A stretch of 64,000 nucleotides of DNA from Tardiphaga robiniae (GCF_013359755.1 NZ_JABMCJ010000083.1:124001-188000), one strand, 5' to 3'. Positions 1-9,064 are shown, counted from the first letter of the stretch. A program made the numbers and translations. Notes: a model not told the origin generated them from the sequence alone.

Positions 1-37
1 ATCCAAGCCTACCGGCTCACCCTTCGCAACTGCAGGA

Positions 38-391
38 TTAGAAGATGCCTATGCGCTCACCGAGCGCATACAGCCAGGTCATGCCGGCGATCACAAGTGC
101 GACGCCGACGGCCGCCGATCCCATATCCTTCACACGCCCGATCTGCGGATCGTGTTCGGTGGTGAGCCGGTCGGCCAGTTTCTCGATGGCGGTGTTGAGC
201 AGTTCGACGGTGAGCAGCAGCAAAACCACCGCCACCAGCTCGAGCCGACGCGCTGCGGTGGTGCCGATGAGAAATGACAGCGGCACCGCGAGGAGCAGTG
301 CAAACAGCTCCTCGCGAATGGCCTGCTCCGATCGCGTCGCGAAGGTCAGGCCATTCCAGGTATTGATGCAGGCCCGCCAGAGGCGCGACAA
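38..391 (-). CDS. dgkA: Diacylglycerol kinase (prokaryotic DgkA type)
   Basis: This is a small integral membrane kinase that phosphorylates diacylglycerol to phosphatidate with ATP. The 117-residue product has the family's usual length. It has an N-terminal amphipathic stretch (RLWRACINTWNGL), three hydrophobic segments, and the family signature with ELLNTAIEKLADR near residue 70. I chose a TTG start at 391. Upstream the frame stays open but the translation is arginine-rich nonsense that overlaps the DAHP synthase gene, and homology begins only here. The start lies 2 bases after the stop of the DAHP synthase gene, so the two are likely cotranscribed with translational coupling. The function call is secure; the non-ATG start is inferred. 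Confidence 0.88.
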   Translation of the reverse strand: MSRLWRACINTWNGLTFATRSEQAIREELFALLLAVPLSFLIGTTAARRLELVAVVLLLLTVELLNTAIEKLADRLTTEHDPQIGRVKDMGSAAVGVALVIAGMTWLYALGERIGIF

Positions 392-393
392 GT

Positions 394-1782
394 TTAGAGA
401 CCCGATGCCACCGGCAGCGGCTCCGCCCTGTCGACGCGGGACGTCTTCAGCAATTCGGCGATCAGGAACGCCATGTCGATGGATTGCTCGGCATTCAGAC
501 GGGGATCGCAGACCGTGTGGTAGCGGTCGTTGAGGTCCTCGTCCGAAATGGCGCGCGCGCCACCGGTGCATTCCGTCACGTTCTGGCCGGTCATCTCCAG
601 ATGCACGCCGCCCGGATGGGTGCCTTCGGCGGCATGGATCTGGAAGAACGACTTCACCTCGGACAGGATACGATCGAATGGACGGGTCTTGTAGCCGGAA
701 TTCGACGTGATGGTGTTGCCGTGCATCGGATCGCACGACCATACCACCGAGCGCCCTTCCTTCTGCACCGCGCGGATGAAGCCCGGCAGATGCTCCCCAA
801 CCTTCTCGTGGCCGAAGCGGTTGATCAGCGTCAGGCGGCCGGGCTCATTGTCCGGATTGAGGACGTCGATCAGCTTCAGCAGTTCATCCGGCTTCAGCGA
901 CGGGCCGCACTTCAGGCCGATCGGATTCTTGATGCCGCGGAAGTATTCCACATGGGCATGATCGAGCTGCCGCGTACGGTCGCCGATCCAGATCATGTGG
1001 CCGGAGGTCGCGTACCAGTCGCCCGTCGTGGAATCGACGCGCGTGAAGGCCTGCTCATAGCCGAGCAACAGCGCTTCGTGGCTGGTGTAGAAATCCGTCG
1101 ACCGCAGTTCCGGGTGGCTTTCCAGATTGAGGCCGCAGGCGCGCATGAAGTTCAGCGCGTCCGAGATGCGGTCGGCCAGTTCCTTGTAACGGCGCGACTG
1201 CTGCGAATCCTTCAGGAAGCCGAGCATCCACTGGTGCACGCTGCCGAGATTGGCGAAGCCGCCGGTCGCGAAAGCGCGCAGCAGATTCAGCGTCGCCGCC
1301 GACTGGCGATAGGCCATCAGCTGGCGCTGCGGATCGGGCACGCGGGATTCTGGCGTGAAGGCGATGTCATTGATGATGTCGCCGCGATAGCTCGGCAGCT
1401 CGACGCCGTTGAGCTTCTCCATCGGCGACGACCGCGGCTTGGCGAACTGGCCGGCGATACGGCCGATCTTCACCACGGGCAGCGCGCCGGCATAGGTCAG
1501 CACCACCGACATCTGCAGGAAGGCGCGGAAGAAATCGCGGATATTGTTGGCGCCATGCTCAGCAAAGCTCTCGGCGCAATCGCCGCCCTGCAGCAGGAAG
1601 GCCTCGCCGGCAGCCACGCGGGCGAGCGACTTCTTCAGATTGCGGGCCTCGCCTGCAAAAACCAGCGGCGGAAACGTGGCAAGCTGCGCCTCGACATCGC
1701 CAAGGGCCTTGAGATCCGGGTATTCCGGCATTTGCAGCACGGGCTTGCCGCGCCAGCTATCGGGCGTCCACCGCTCGGACAT
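394..1782 (-). CDS. aroG: Class II 3-deoxy-7-phosphoheptulonate (DAHP) synthase
   Basis: It condenses phosphoenolpyruvate and erythrose 4-phosphate to DAHP, the first step of the shikimate pathway. The 462-residue protein is of the plant/mycobacterial class II type. Visible motifs are [17 protein letters not shown] around residue 124, [18 protein letters not shown] around 263, GLKCGPSL around 288, and [12 protein letters not shown] around 347, which carry the PEP- and metal-binding residues. An ATG at 1782 is preceded by AGGAGA at a good distance; a GTG one codon upstream is less well placed. The enzyme is cytoplasmic. No regulatory extension is obvious. The symbol follows mycobacterial usage; some genomes call class II enzymes aroF. 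Confidence 0.95.
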   Translation of the reverse strand: MSERWTPDSWRGKPVLQMPEYPDLKALGDVEAQLATFPPLVFAGEARNLKKSLARVAAGEAFLLQGGDCAESFAEHGANNIRDFFRAFLQMSVVLTYAGALPVVKIGRIAGQFAKPRSSPMEKLNGVELPSYRGDIINDIAFTPESRVPDPQRQLMAYRQSAATLNLLRAFATGGFANLGSVHQWMLGFLKDSQQSRRYKELADRISDALNFMRACGLNLESHPELRSTDFYTSHEALLLGYEQAFTRVDSTTGDWYATSGHMIWIGDRTRQLDHAHVEYFRGIKNPIGLKCGPSLKPDELLKLIDVLNPDNEPGRLTLINRFGHEKVGEHLPGFIRAVQKEGRSVVWSCDPMHGNTITSNSGYKTRPFDRILSEVKSFFQIHAAEGTHPGGVHLEMTGQNVTECTGGARAISDEDLNDRYHTVCDPRLNAEQSIDMAFLIAELLKTSRVDRAEPLPVASGL

Positions 1783-1941
1783 CACTTCTCTCCTGAAAAC
1801 CGCGCTTTATGGCTGCGGAGGCCGCGTTATACACAGCACAGATGGGGATCGCCAGTTCGAAATCCACATTGCGCCCCAAGCCCTTGCAGCCAAAGCCGAA
1901 TTCGCATTTGCTAGGCCCGGGTAAGGAACATATGGGACACC

Positions 1942-2862
1942 ATGGGAGAAACTGCGGTGTCGGAGGCTGCACTGGACGACGCTTTTGCCGATGACATCAC
2001 CTTCCAGGCGACCGACGGCTATTCGTTGGGCGCGACGCTATACCTGCCCCGCGGCGCCCGTACCCACGCGGTTCTGATCAATTCCGCAACCGCCGTTCCC
2101 CGCAAAATCTACAGAGGCTTCGCCAGCTACCTCGCCAGCCGCGGCTGCGCCGTGCTGACCTATGACTACCGCGGCACCGGGGATTCGCGGCCCAAGGCCG
2201 ATCCCCTGTCCGACCGGTCGAACGCGCTGGTGGGCTTCAAGGCGTCCATGACCGACTGGGCTGCGCTCGATGTTACCGCCGCGGTGACCTGGATGCGCGA
2301 GCGCTACAAGACGATGCCGCTCGCCTTTGTCGGCCATTCCTTCGGCGGTCAGGCGCTCGGCCTGATCCCCAACAATTCCGAAGTGTCGCGCGCCCTGCTC
2401 ATCGCGGCACAAGCCGGCACCTGGCGACTGATGACGCCGCCGGAGGGCTACCGCATCTATGCGCTGATGAAATTCGTCGGCGCGCCGCTGGCGCGCGTCA
2501 TCGGCTATGCGCCCGGCAGGATAGGCCTTGGCTACGATCTGCCACGCGACGTGTTTCTGGAATGGGCCAATTGGGTGACCAGCGACCGCTATTTCTTCGA
2601 CGACAGCAAATTGCGGGCACTCGTGAATTTTCCACGTTACCGCGGCGAGATGCGGGCCCTGAGCTTTTCGGACGATCCATGGGCGACACGCGCCGCCGTC
2701 GAAATGCTCTGCGCCGGCTTCACGTCGATCAAGCCGGAGATCGACAGTATCCGCCCCATCGAGGCCGGCTCGAAAAAGGTCGGCCATTTCGGCTTCTTCC
2801 GGCCGGAGCACCGCGACACACTGTGGCGCGGCGCGGCTGAGTGGATCCAGATGCAAGATTAG
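1942..2862 (+). CDS. Alpha/beta hydrolase (COG4757-like)
   Basis: This is a cytoplasmic alpha/beta-hydrolase-fold protein of unknown substrate, 306 residues. The strand after the first sheet reads YDYRGTGDSRP, the nucleophile elbow is GHSFGG with Ser133, and a likely catalytic His is in KKVGHFGFF near the C-terminus. The cap region between them is short. The ATG at 1942 has no strong ribosome binding site directly ahead; a GTG at 1957 follows GGGAGAAACTGC and could be the true start. It stands alone, divergent from the DAHP synthase gene, and is followed by an intergenic palindromic element. A specific reaction cannot be assigned. Confidence 0.85.
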   Translation: MGETAVSEAALDDAFADDITFQATDGYSLGATLYLPRGARTHAVLINSATAVPRKIYRGFASYLASRGCAVLTYDYRGTGDSRPKADPLSDRSNALVGFKASMTDWAALDVTAAVTWMRERYKTMPLAFVGHSFGGQALGLIPNNSEVSRALLIAAQAGTWRLMTPPEGYRIYALMKFVGAPLARVIGYAPGRIGLGYDLPRDVFLEWANWVTSDRYFFDDSKLRALVNFPRYRGEMRALSFSDDPWATRAAVEMLCAGFTSIKPEIDSIRPIEAGSKKVGHFGFFRPEHRDTLWRGAAEWIQMQD

Positions 2863-2896
2863 GGGCACATCATTGAAGCCGCAGATCATCGATCCG

Positions 2897-3012
2897 CCCT
2901 CATCCTGAGGAGCGGTCGTCTTCGACCGCGTCTCGAAGGATGGCCACAAACACCGATACGTTGCATCTCATGGTTCGAGACGCGCGCAAGGGCGCGCTCC
3001 TCACCATGAGGG
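2897..3012. repeat. Intergenic palindromic repeat, double hairpin
   Basis: Two stem-loops lie in an overall inverted arrangement. The left edge (CCCTCATCCTGAGGAGCG) mirrors the right edge (CGCTCCTCACCATGAGGG). The inner arms both contain the TCGAGACGCG / CGCGTCTCGA motif. This layout is typical of the short extragenic repeats scattered through Bradyrhizobiaceae genomes; that is recall, not a search. It sits just past the hydrolase gene and 6 bases beyond the gor stop codon. Confidence 0.8.
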
Positions 3013-3018
3013 CTGGTG

Positions 3019-4404
3019 TTACTCCGCGGCTTCGCGCACGTAGCGCGCGGTCGGCGTGCGCATCGTCACGAGTTCCTCGGCCGCACTCGGATGCACGGCC
3101 ACGGTGGCATCGAAATCAGCCTTGGTGGCCTTCAGCTTCACGCAGATGCCCAGCACCTGGATGAGTTCGGCCGATTCCGGTCCGACGATATGGGCGCCGA
3201 CCACGATATCCGTCGCGCCGTCGACCACCAGCTTCATCAATACACGGCTTTCGCTGCCGGAAATCGTCGATTTGATCGACCGGAAATTGGTCTTGTAGAT
3301 ATCGACGTGGCTGAAGGTGGCGCGCGCCTCTTCTTCGCTCATGCCGACAGTGCCGACTTCCGGCTGGGTGAACACCGCGGTCGGGATATTGCTGTGATCG
3401 ACCTTCACGGTCTTCTTGCCGAAGACCGTATCGGCAAAGGCGTGGCCTTCGCGGATCGCCACCGGCGTGAGGTTGACCCGATTGGTGACGTCACCGACCG
3501 CGTAGATATGCGGCACATTGGTCTGCGAGAACTCATTGACGATGATGCCGCCATGGGCGGGCTTGAGTGCAACGCCAGCCTTCTCGAGACCGAGATTGGC
3601 GGTGTTCGGATTGCGGCCGATCGCGAACAACACCTGATCGGATGCGATGCTTGCGCCGCTGGACAGATGCGTCGTGAATTCGTGCCGGTGTTTCTCGACC
3701 TTGGTCACCGTGCAGCCGGTCAGGATGGTGATGCCATCCTTTTCCATCTCGCTGCGGACATGGGCGCGCACGTCTTCATCGAAGCCGCGCAGGATGTTGT
3801 CGCCGCGATAGATCACCGTCACGTCGGAGCCCAATCCTGCAAAGATGCAGGCAAATTCGAGCGCGATATAGCCGCCGCCCTGGATCACGATGCGCCTCGG
3901 CAGTTCGGGCAGATGAAACACCTCGTTGGAGGAAATCACATGCTCGATGCCGGGAATCGCCGGCCCATGATTGGGCGCGCCGCCGGTCGCAATCAAGATA
4001 TGCTTGGCGTTCACCGTCTCGCCGGTGCCGAGGCGCAGCGTGTGCGGATCCTCGAACACTGCGCGGGTCTTGACGGTCGTCGCGCCGGTCTTCTCCACAT
4101 TGGACTGATAGATGCCCTCGAGCCGGGCGATCTCCTTGTCCTTGTTGGCGATGAAGGTCGACCAGTCGAACGTCGCCGTCGGGATGGTCCAACCGAAACC
4201 GGCGGCATCGTCGATCTCGCGCTGGACATGCGAGGCATAGACCATCAGCTTCTTCGGCACGCAGCCGCGGATCACGCAGGTGCCGCCGAAGCGATATTCC
4301 TCGGCCACCATGACCTTCGCGCCGTAGCCGGCCGCGATACGGGCGGCGCGCACGCCGCCAGAACCACCACCAATGACAAACAGATCGACGTCGACGTCAG
4401 CCAT
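3019..4404 (-). CDS. gor: Glutathione-disulfide reductase
   Basis: This FAD flavoenzyme reduces glutathione disulfide with NADPH in the cytoplasm. The 461-residue product has the N-terminal FAD motif GGGSGGVRAARIAA, and the redox-active disulfide in GGTCVIRGCVPKK with Cys43 and Cys48. A second nucleotide-binding motif (QGGGYIALEFA) lies near residue 175. The C-terminal dimerisation domain ends with the HPSAAEE motif carrying the catalytic His. The ATG is preceded by GGAGCGATC. The DUF2059 gene lies 54 bases upstream and rpiA beyond it, all on the same strand, an arrangement frequently seen in Rhizobiales. Confidence 0.96.
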   Translation of the reverse strand: MADVDVDLFVIGGGSGGVRAARIAAGYGAKVMVAEEYRFGGTCVIRGCVPKKLMVYASHVQREIDDAAGFGWTIPTATFDWSTFIANKDKEIARLEGIYQSNVEKTGATTVKTRAVFEDPHTLRLGTGETVNAKHILIATGGAPNHGPAIPGIEHVISSNEVFHLPELPRRIVIQGGGYIALEFACIFAGLGSDVTVIYRGDNILRGFDEDVRAHVRSEMEKDGITILTGCTVTKVEKHRHEFTTHLSSGASIASDQVLFAIGRNPNTANLGLEKAGVALKPAHGGIIVNEFSQTNVPHIYAVGDVTNRVNLTPVAIREGHAFADTVFGKKTVKVDHSNIPTAVFTQPEVGTVGMSEEEARATFSHVDIYKTNFRSIKSTISGSESRVLMKLVVDGATDIVVGAHIVGPESAELIQVLGICVKLKATKADFDATVAVHPSAAEELVTMRTPTARYVREAAE

Positions 4405-4458
4405 GATCGCTCCGAACTGGGGGCTGAGACCCGGGATGACGGGCCTCAGCTTACGCCC

Positions 4459-4998
4459 TTAGATTTCCTTGCCGCGCTTGCGCATTTCAGCGCGGAACAG
4501 GCCGTTGACCTGCTCCGAAAACTGCTGCGCCCACTGCTGCATATAGGTCATGCTGGCGGAAATCGACTGGGGCTCCTGCACCAGAAGTTTCTGGCCGAGC
4601 GGCGACTTGTAGAAAGTCGCAAGGTCCTTCAACTCCGCCTCGGTGAAGTCGCTGGCATAGATCTTCGCCATCTGCTCGGTGATCTCCTTGTCGCGCCCGG
4701 CCATCGTCTGCGCGATGGTGATGGCGACCTCGTTGAGATCCTTCTGATAGTTCAGATTGCTCTGCAGCAGCGAATCCTTGACGCGCTGAACCATGTTCGG
4801 CACGGCATTGGCATACATCGCGCTGGCGTTCTTCATCGCCAGAATTTCCTTGGCGTAAGCGATCGCAGCTGGCGATGCCGGCTTGATCGGACGAGCCTGT
4901 CCTTCCGGAGATGCCTGCTGCGCGGAGACCGGCAGCGCGATCACTGCAACGCTGAGCGCCAGACCGGCGGACAGCAGCATGTGCGAGAGCTTCTTCAT
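4459..4998 (-). CDS. DUF2059 exported protein
   Basis: This is a secreted or periplasmic protein of unknown function, 179 residues. It starts with a clear Sec signal peptide (MKKLSHMLLSAGLALSV, cleavage expected after VSAQ). The mature part is helical and contains FYKSPLGQKLL around residue 137, the hallmark of DUF2059. The ATG at 4998 is preceded by AAGGAGAATTGG. The same frame continues open upstream through rpiA in an arginine-rich translation that is a shadow of rpiA. The gene follows rpiA by 23 bases and precedes gor, so all three are probably one transcript. Confidence 0.9.
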   Translation of the reverse strand: MKKLSHMLLSAGLALSVAVIALPVSAQQASPEGQARPIKPASPAAIAYAKEILAMKNASAMYANAVPNMVQRVKDSLLQSNLNYQKDLNEVAITIAQTMAGRDKEITEQMAKIYASDFTEAELKDLATFYKSPLGQKLLVQEPQSISASMTYMQQWAQQFSEQVNGLFRAEMRKRGKEI

Positions 4999-5021
4999 TC
5001 CAATTCTCCTTGATTGCGCCG

Positions 5022-5720
5022 TTACGGACGCTCGAAAACGCGAATTCCCTGCGATCCTGCCAGCATGGCGGTGCTTGCCAGACCGATAAACAAACCGTGC
5101 TCGACCACGCCCGGAATGGCGCCGAGCAGCCCGGCCAGTCGGGGCGCATCGGTGATGGTCCCGAGCCGGGCGTCGATGATCCAGTGGCCACCATCGGTGA
5201 CGAAAGCATGGCCGTCCTTGCCGCTGCGAATGGCCATTTCGCCGTGCAACCCGCACTTGGCGAACACATCGGCAATCGCGCGGCGTGTGGCCGACAGGCC
5301 GAACGGGATCACTTCCACAGGCAGCGGGAAGCGGCCGAGGGTCGGCACCCATTTGGAATCGTCGGCGATGACAATCATGCGGTCGGACGCCGCCGCCACG
5401 ATCTTCTCGCGGAGCAATGCGCCGCCGCCGCCCTTGATGAGATTCAGCGCCGGATCGACTTCGTCGGCACCGTCGACCGTGAGATCGAGCCGATCGACCT
5501 CGTCGAGTGTGGTCAACGGCACGCCGCAACGTTCGGCATCGGCCCGCGTGGCCTCAGACGTCGGAACGCCAATAACCTTGAGACCGCCCGCCACGCGTTC
5601 ACCCAGCAGTTCGACGAAGTGCTTTGCTGTCGATCCCGTGCCGAGTCCGAGCTTCATGCCATCACGCACATGTTCGAGCGCCTTTGCGGCAGCCTGTCGT
5701 TTCAGCTCGTCCATATTCAT
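5022..5720 (-). CDS. rpiA: Ribose-5-phosphate isomerase A
   Basis: It interconverts ribose 5-phosphate and ribulose 5-phosphate in the pentose phosphate pathway. The 232-residue protein has the phosphate-binding loop [11 protein letters not shown] near residue 25, the catalytic DGADEVDP near residue 85, and [11 protein letters not shown] near residue 98. The length is normal for the family. Two ATG codons (5720 and 5714) are possible starts. It is the first gene of the rpiA - DUF2059 - gor group and is divergent from gph. Confidence 0.96.
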   Translation of the reverse strand: MNMDELKRQAAAKALEHVRDGMKLGLGTGSTAKHFVELLGERVAGGLKVIGVPTSEATRADAERCGVPLTTLDEVDRLDLTVDGADEVDPALNLIKGGGGALLREKIVAAASDRMIVIADDSKWVPTLGRFPLPVEVIPFGLSATRRAIADVFAKCGLHGEMAIRSGKDGHAFVTDGGHWIIDARLGTITDAPRLAGLLGAIPGVVEHGLFIGLASTAMLAGSQGIRVFERP

Positions 5721-5826
5721 CGGCGCAGCGGTCCTTGCGGTTCACAATCGGTCCCGCGGACGGGATGCGCCGCATATCTAGCGACGTTTGGGGGCAAGGA
5801 ACAGGGCGAAGGACGTGCTTTCCCGG

Positions 5827-5867
5827 GGAATGCAGACCTGCATTCCAAGGGATGCCGGACCGCATCC
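5827..5867. repeat. Two adjacent intergenic palindromes between rpiA and gph
   Basis: The first is an inverted repeat with 9-bp arms (GGAATGCAG-AC-CTGCATTCC, 5827-5846). The second has 6-bp arms (GGATGC ... GCATCC, 5850-5867). Both lie in the divergent spacer between rpiA and gph. They could be an extragenic repeat or an operator; no direct evidence separates these. Confidence 0.5.
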
Positions 5868-5911
5868 GGGACCCCTTGCGGGATCGGCCGATGACCGGTA
5901 GCGATCCCTGC

Positions 5912-6604
5912 ATGACAGATGCTTCCCCTGCTCCCCTCGTCGTTTTCGACCTCGACGGCACCCTCGTCGATACCGCCCCCGATCTCATCAGCGCGCTGAA
6001 TCATGTGCTCCATCAGGAGGGGTTGGCCCCCGTCCCGCTGGAATCTGCGCGGAAAATGATCGGCCAGGGCGCCCGGCGCCTGATCGAACGCGGGCTCGAG
6101 CTTGAAGGGCGGGAAATGACCCCGGACGAGGTCACACGCCTGACCGGGGATTTCATCGCTTATTACGCGGAGCATATCGCTGACGAGTCGCGCCCCTTCG
6201 AGGGGCTGATTGGCGCGCTCGACGAGATGGCGGGGCGTGGCTACCGCTTCGCGGTTTGCACCAACAAGCTGGAATGGCTGTCGAAGCTGCTGCTCGACAA
6301 GCTGGAGCTGACGGACCGATTCGCGGCGATCTGCGGCGCCGACACCTTCGGCGTCGCGAAGCCCGATCCCGTCATCCTGCAGCAGACGGTAGCGCGTGCC
6401 GGTGGCGTGATGTCGTCCGTTGTCATGGTCGGCGATGCCGGCCCCGATGTCGGTGTGGCGCGGCGGGCCAACGTCCCGGTGATCGGCGTTACATTCGGCT
6501 ATACCGATGTCCCGATTATCGAACTCAAGCCCGACATCGTGATCGACCATTTCCGCGATCTACCGACGACTGTCGACCGCCTGTTGCCACGCCGCCTCGC
6601 CTAG
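5912..6604 (+). CDS. gph: Phosphoglycolate phosphatase (HAD superfamily)
   Basis: This HAD-family phosphatase removes 2-phosphoglycolate, a by-product of oxygenase activity and DNA repair. The 230-residue protein opens with the nucleophile motif FDLDGTLVDTAPD, followed by a four-helix cap. Motif II is CTNKLEW near residue 119, Lys of motif III lies in GVAKPDP near 150, and motif IV is MVGDAGPDVGVARRA near 172. The ATG at 5912 begins MTDASPAP; an ATG at 5891 would add seven residues, and neither has a good ribosome binding site. The substrate is inferred from family resemblance; related sugar phosphatases cannot be excluded. Confidence 0.85.
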   Translation: MTDASPAPLVVFDLDGTLVDTAPDLISALNHVLHQEGLAPVPLESARKMIGQGARRLIERGLELEGREMTPDEVTRLTGDFIAYYAEHIADESRPFEGLIGALDEMAGRGYRFAVCTNKLEWLSKLLLDKLELTDRFAAICGADTFGVAKPDPVILQQTVARAGGVMSSVVMVGDAGPDVGVARRANVPVIGVTFGYTDVPIIELKPDIVIDHFRDLPTTVDRLLPRRLA

Positions 6605-6647
6605 CCTGTTCAGATAATTGAGTTTCTCAGGTTGTTCGGCGGCTTCG

Positions 6648-6663
6648 TTAACCATCAATTAAC
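6648..6663 (+). promoter_or_regulatory. Candidate CtrA binding site
   Basis: The sequence TTAACCATCAATTAAC fits the full CtrA consensus TTAA-N7-TTAAC and also contains the TTAACCAT half-site form. It lies about 90 bases upstream of the lipoprotein start at 6754, where a cell-cycle-regulated promoter would be expected. This is a motif match only. Confidence 0.6.
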
Positions 6664-6753
6664 TATAAGCGGCCTGCGTGTTGCGTCATATGTACGACGC
6701 TCCTATGGTTGCCGGGGGATGGCGGCTAGCCGCAAAACGTGACGGATATACCC

Positions 6754-7197
6754 ATGCGTAGAGTAATAGTTTTGGCAGCGGCAGGCCTGAGCCTGGCCGG
6801 TTGCACGTCGTTCTCCATGGACGCATTCAAGTCGGCACCGGAACCGGTTACCGTACAATTCGACTCGGTTCCGCCCGGCGCAGAGGTGGTCACGTCGATT
6901 GGCCCGAGCTGCAAGACCCCGTGCTCGCTGCCTCTGGCAACGGAAACCGGGTTCAGCGCAACCTTTACCCTCGCAAAATTTCAGCCGATGACAGTTCCGG
7001 TGACCATTACCCGCGTTCCCGGGGACTTCACCTCGCCGGCACGGACCACGGTCGATCCGAGCCCGGTCGTCGCCGAGTTGCAGCCTGCGACACCGCCACG
7101 CCGCGCCCGCAAGGCTGCCAAGCGCGCAGCAGCGCCTGCCGCGGCCCCGGCGGCCGCCGCATCTGCGGCGGGCTCGCCGTTCCCCGCGCCTCGCTGA
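6754..7197 (+). CDS. Outer-membrane lipoprotein, PEGA-like
   Basis: This is a 147-residue lipoprotein of unknown function. The signal peptide MRRVIVLAAAGLSLAGC ends in a lipobox with the lipidated Cys17. Residues 30-95 (PVTVQFDSVPPGAEV and onward) look like a small PEGA-type beta domain with two further cysteines (CKTPC). The tail is rich in Ala, Pro, Arg and Lys, consistent with an extended or wall-binding segment. A GTG at 6739 would place five extra residues before the signal peptide, so I prefer the ATG at 6754. A CtrA-type box lies upstream, suggesting cell-cycle control. Confidence 0.82.
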   Translation: MRRVIVLAAAGLSLAGCTSFSMDAFKSAPEPVTVQFDSVPPGAEVVTSIGPSCKTPCSLPLATETGFSATFTLAKFQPMTVPVTITRVPGDFTSPARTTVDPSPVVAELQPATPPRRARKAAKRAAAPAAAPAAAASAAGSPFPAPR

Positions 7198-7309
7198 TCC
7201 ACCAAACATATACGTTGGCGTGATTGTGCCAGCTGCAACACGTGACTAGATTGAACGTGCGGCGTTTTTCGCCGCGCGAGCAATTCATGTTTTGCAGTCA
7301 GGCATCTGA

Positions 7310-8341
7310 ATGACCGTCTCCGAGTTGAGCCCCGCCCTGGCCTCCTCTGCCATGACCGATCCGTTCGGTCGGCGGATCAACTATTTGCGTGTCTCGGTGA
7401 CCGACCGCTGCGATCTGCGCTGCTTCTATTGCATGTCGGAAGACATGACGTTCCTGCCCAAGGCCGACCTGCTGACGCTGGAAGAGCTCGACCGGCTCTG
7501 CTCGGCGTTCATCGCCAAGGGCGTTACCAAGCTGCGGCTCACTGGCGGCGAACCGCTTGTCCGGCGCAACGTCATGGGCCTCGTGCGTTCGCTGTCGCGC
7601 CACCTCAAGACCGGCGCGCTGAAAGAGCTGACGCTGACCACCAATGGCTCGCTGTTGTCCAAATATGCCGCTGAGCTCGCGGATTGCGGCGTGAAGCGCA
7701 TCAACGTCTCCCTGGACACGCTCGATCCCGCGAAATTCCGCGCCATTACGCGCTGGGGCGACCTCAACAAGGTGCTGGCCGGGATCGACGCGGCGCAGGC
7801 TGCGGGCCTGGCCGTGAAGATCAATGCCGTCGCCTTGAAGAACATGAATGAGGACGAGATCCCCTCATTGATCGAATGGGCCCACGGCCGCGATATGGCG
7901 CTGACGCTGATCGAAGTGATGCCGATGGGCGATATCGGCGAAGGCCGTATCGACCAGTATGTGCCGCTGTCTATGCTGCGCGCACGCCTCGCCAGTCAGT
8001 TCACGATGACCGATCTGCCCGACGATACCGGCGGTCCTGCCCGCTATGTTCGCGTTGCTGAAACTGGCGGCAAGATCGGCTTCATCACGCCGATGACCCA
8101 TAATTTCTGCGAGGCGTGCAATCGCGTGCGCATCACCTGCACCGGAACGATCCATACCTGCCTGGGCCACGAGGATGCCTCCGACCTCCGCAAGCCGCTG
8201 CGGGCTTCCGCCGACAACGACCTCCTGAACGCCACGATCGACCGCGCCATCGGCCTGAAGCCGAAGGGGCATGATTTCATCATCGATCGCCGCCACAACC
8301 GGCCGAGCGTCAGCCGGCATATGAGCGTGACCGGGGGGTAA
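7310..8341 (+). CDS. moaA: GTP 3',8-cyclase (molybdenum cofactor synthesis)
   Basis: This radical SAM enzyme starts molybdenum cofactor synthesis by converting GTP to 3',8-cyclo-7,8-dihydro-GTP. The 343-residue protein has the radical SAM cluster motif CDLRCFYC near residue 36 and TGGEPL near 80. The C-terminal cluster motif [13 protein letters not shown] lies near 267. The family's double-glycine C-terminus is present (SVTGG). The start at 7310 gives a 14-residue leader; an ATG at 7352 (MTDPFGR) is an alternative. The product is relevant to the molybdenum hydroxylase encoded further along the window. Confidence 0.96.
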   Translation: MTVSELSPALASSAMTDPFGRRINYLRVSVTDRCDLRCFYCMSEDMTFLPKADLLTLEELDRLCSAFIAKGVTKLRLTGGEPLVRRNVMGLVRSLSRHLKTGALKELTLTTNGSLLSKYAAELADCGVKRINVSLDTLDPAKFRAITRWGDLNKVLAGIDAAQAAGLAVKINAVALKNMNEDEIPSLIEWAHGRDMALTLIEVMPMGDIGEGRIDQYVPLSMLRARLASQFTMTDLPDDTGGPARYVRVAETGGKIGFITPMTHNFCEACNRVRITCTGTIHTCLGHEDASDLRKPLRASADNDLLNATIDRAIGLKPKGHDFIIDRRHNRPSVSRHMSVTGG

Positions 8342-8392
8342 CCCACCGGCGGTGCTCCGTCCTTCCCCCTCGACCAATGGCCTGCGACAAAC

Positions 8393-8411
8393 CGTCAATT
8401 TCCGATTGACG
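8393..8411. promoter_or_regulatory. Inverted repeat upstream of dctQ (possible operator)
   Basis: A perfect inverted repeat with 7-bp arms and a 5-bp spacer (CGTCAAT-TTCCG-ATTGACG) sits 117 bases ahead of the dctQ start, in the moaA-dctQ spacer. Its size suits a dimeric transcription factor. No regulator gene is adjacent, so its partner is unknown. Confidence 0.45.
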
Positions 8412-8527
8412 ATTGCATGACGCGCTGAAATGGTGCCGCCGAATTCTTTCGCCCAGCGGAAAAAGCTGCGCTTTCTCAGTGAGAAAGACGTGATGAGCGG
8501 ACAGCGGGGCGACTTTCGGGGGGAACT

Positions 8528-9064
8528 GTGGACGTACTCAAATTCACACGTGCGATCGATGCACTGAGCGATGTGTTCGGCTTCATCGCCAAGTGGCTCG
8601 TGCTGCTTGCCTGCCTCGTCAGCGCCGGCAACGCCACGATCCGTTATCTCTTCAACTATTCGTCGAACGGCTGGCTCGAAATCCAGTGGTACATGTTCGC
8701 GGGCATCGTGTTCTTCGGCGCGGCGCAGACACTGCGCCTCAATGAGCATGTGCGCGTCGATCTGCTCTATTCGGCCGTCTCCGATCGCGCGCGGCTGTGG
8801 ATCGACATCATCGGCCTCTGCATCTTCCTGCTGCCGGCGATGACATACCTCACTTACATGACGTTCCCGTTTTTCCTGAATTCCTGGAATTCGCAGGAAG
8901 TCTCCAGCAATGCGGGCGGCCTGATCCTGTGGCCGGTGAAGCTTGTGCTGCCGCTCGGCTTTGGTCTGCTGCTACTGCAGGGTGTGGCCGAACTCGCCAA
9001 GCGCATCGCCGCGCTCGCCGGCGTCGTCAAGATCGACACCCATTACGAAGCGCCGCTGCAATAG
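8528..9064 (+). CDS. dctQ: TRAP transporter small membrane subunit (DctQ)
   Basis: This is the small integral membrane subunit of a tripartite ATP-independent periplasmic transporter. The 178-residue protein has four predicted membrane segments (about residues 18-38, 54-72, 92-115, 134-155). The conserved EIQWYMFAGIVFFGAAQTLR segment lies after the first one, with a charged N-terminal loop. The start is GTG at 8528 after GGGGGGAACT. It is followed 75 bases later by dctM. Two TakP-like binding proteins encoded at 11.8-14.2 kb are the probable partners. Confidence 0.9.
   Translation: MDVLKFTRAIDALSDVFGFIAKWLVLLACLVSAGNATIRYLFNYSSNGWLEIQWYMFAGIVFFGAAQTLRLNEHVRVDLLYSAVSDRARLWIDIIGLCIFLLPAMTYLTYMTFPFFLNSWNSQEVSSNAGGLILWPVKLVLPLGFGLLLLQGVAELAKRIAALAGVVKIDTHYEAPLQ

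Noticed and set aside
484-1914. Long open frame on the plus strand opposite the DAHP synthase gene
   Set aside because: It mirrors the high-GC codon pattern of the real minus-strand gene and has no recognisable domain or ribosome binding site.
3016-5013. A 665-codon plus-strand open frame over gor and the DUF2059 gene
   Set aside because: It is an antisense shadow, His-, Arg- and Asp-rich without any family motif, covering two well-supported genes.
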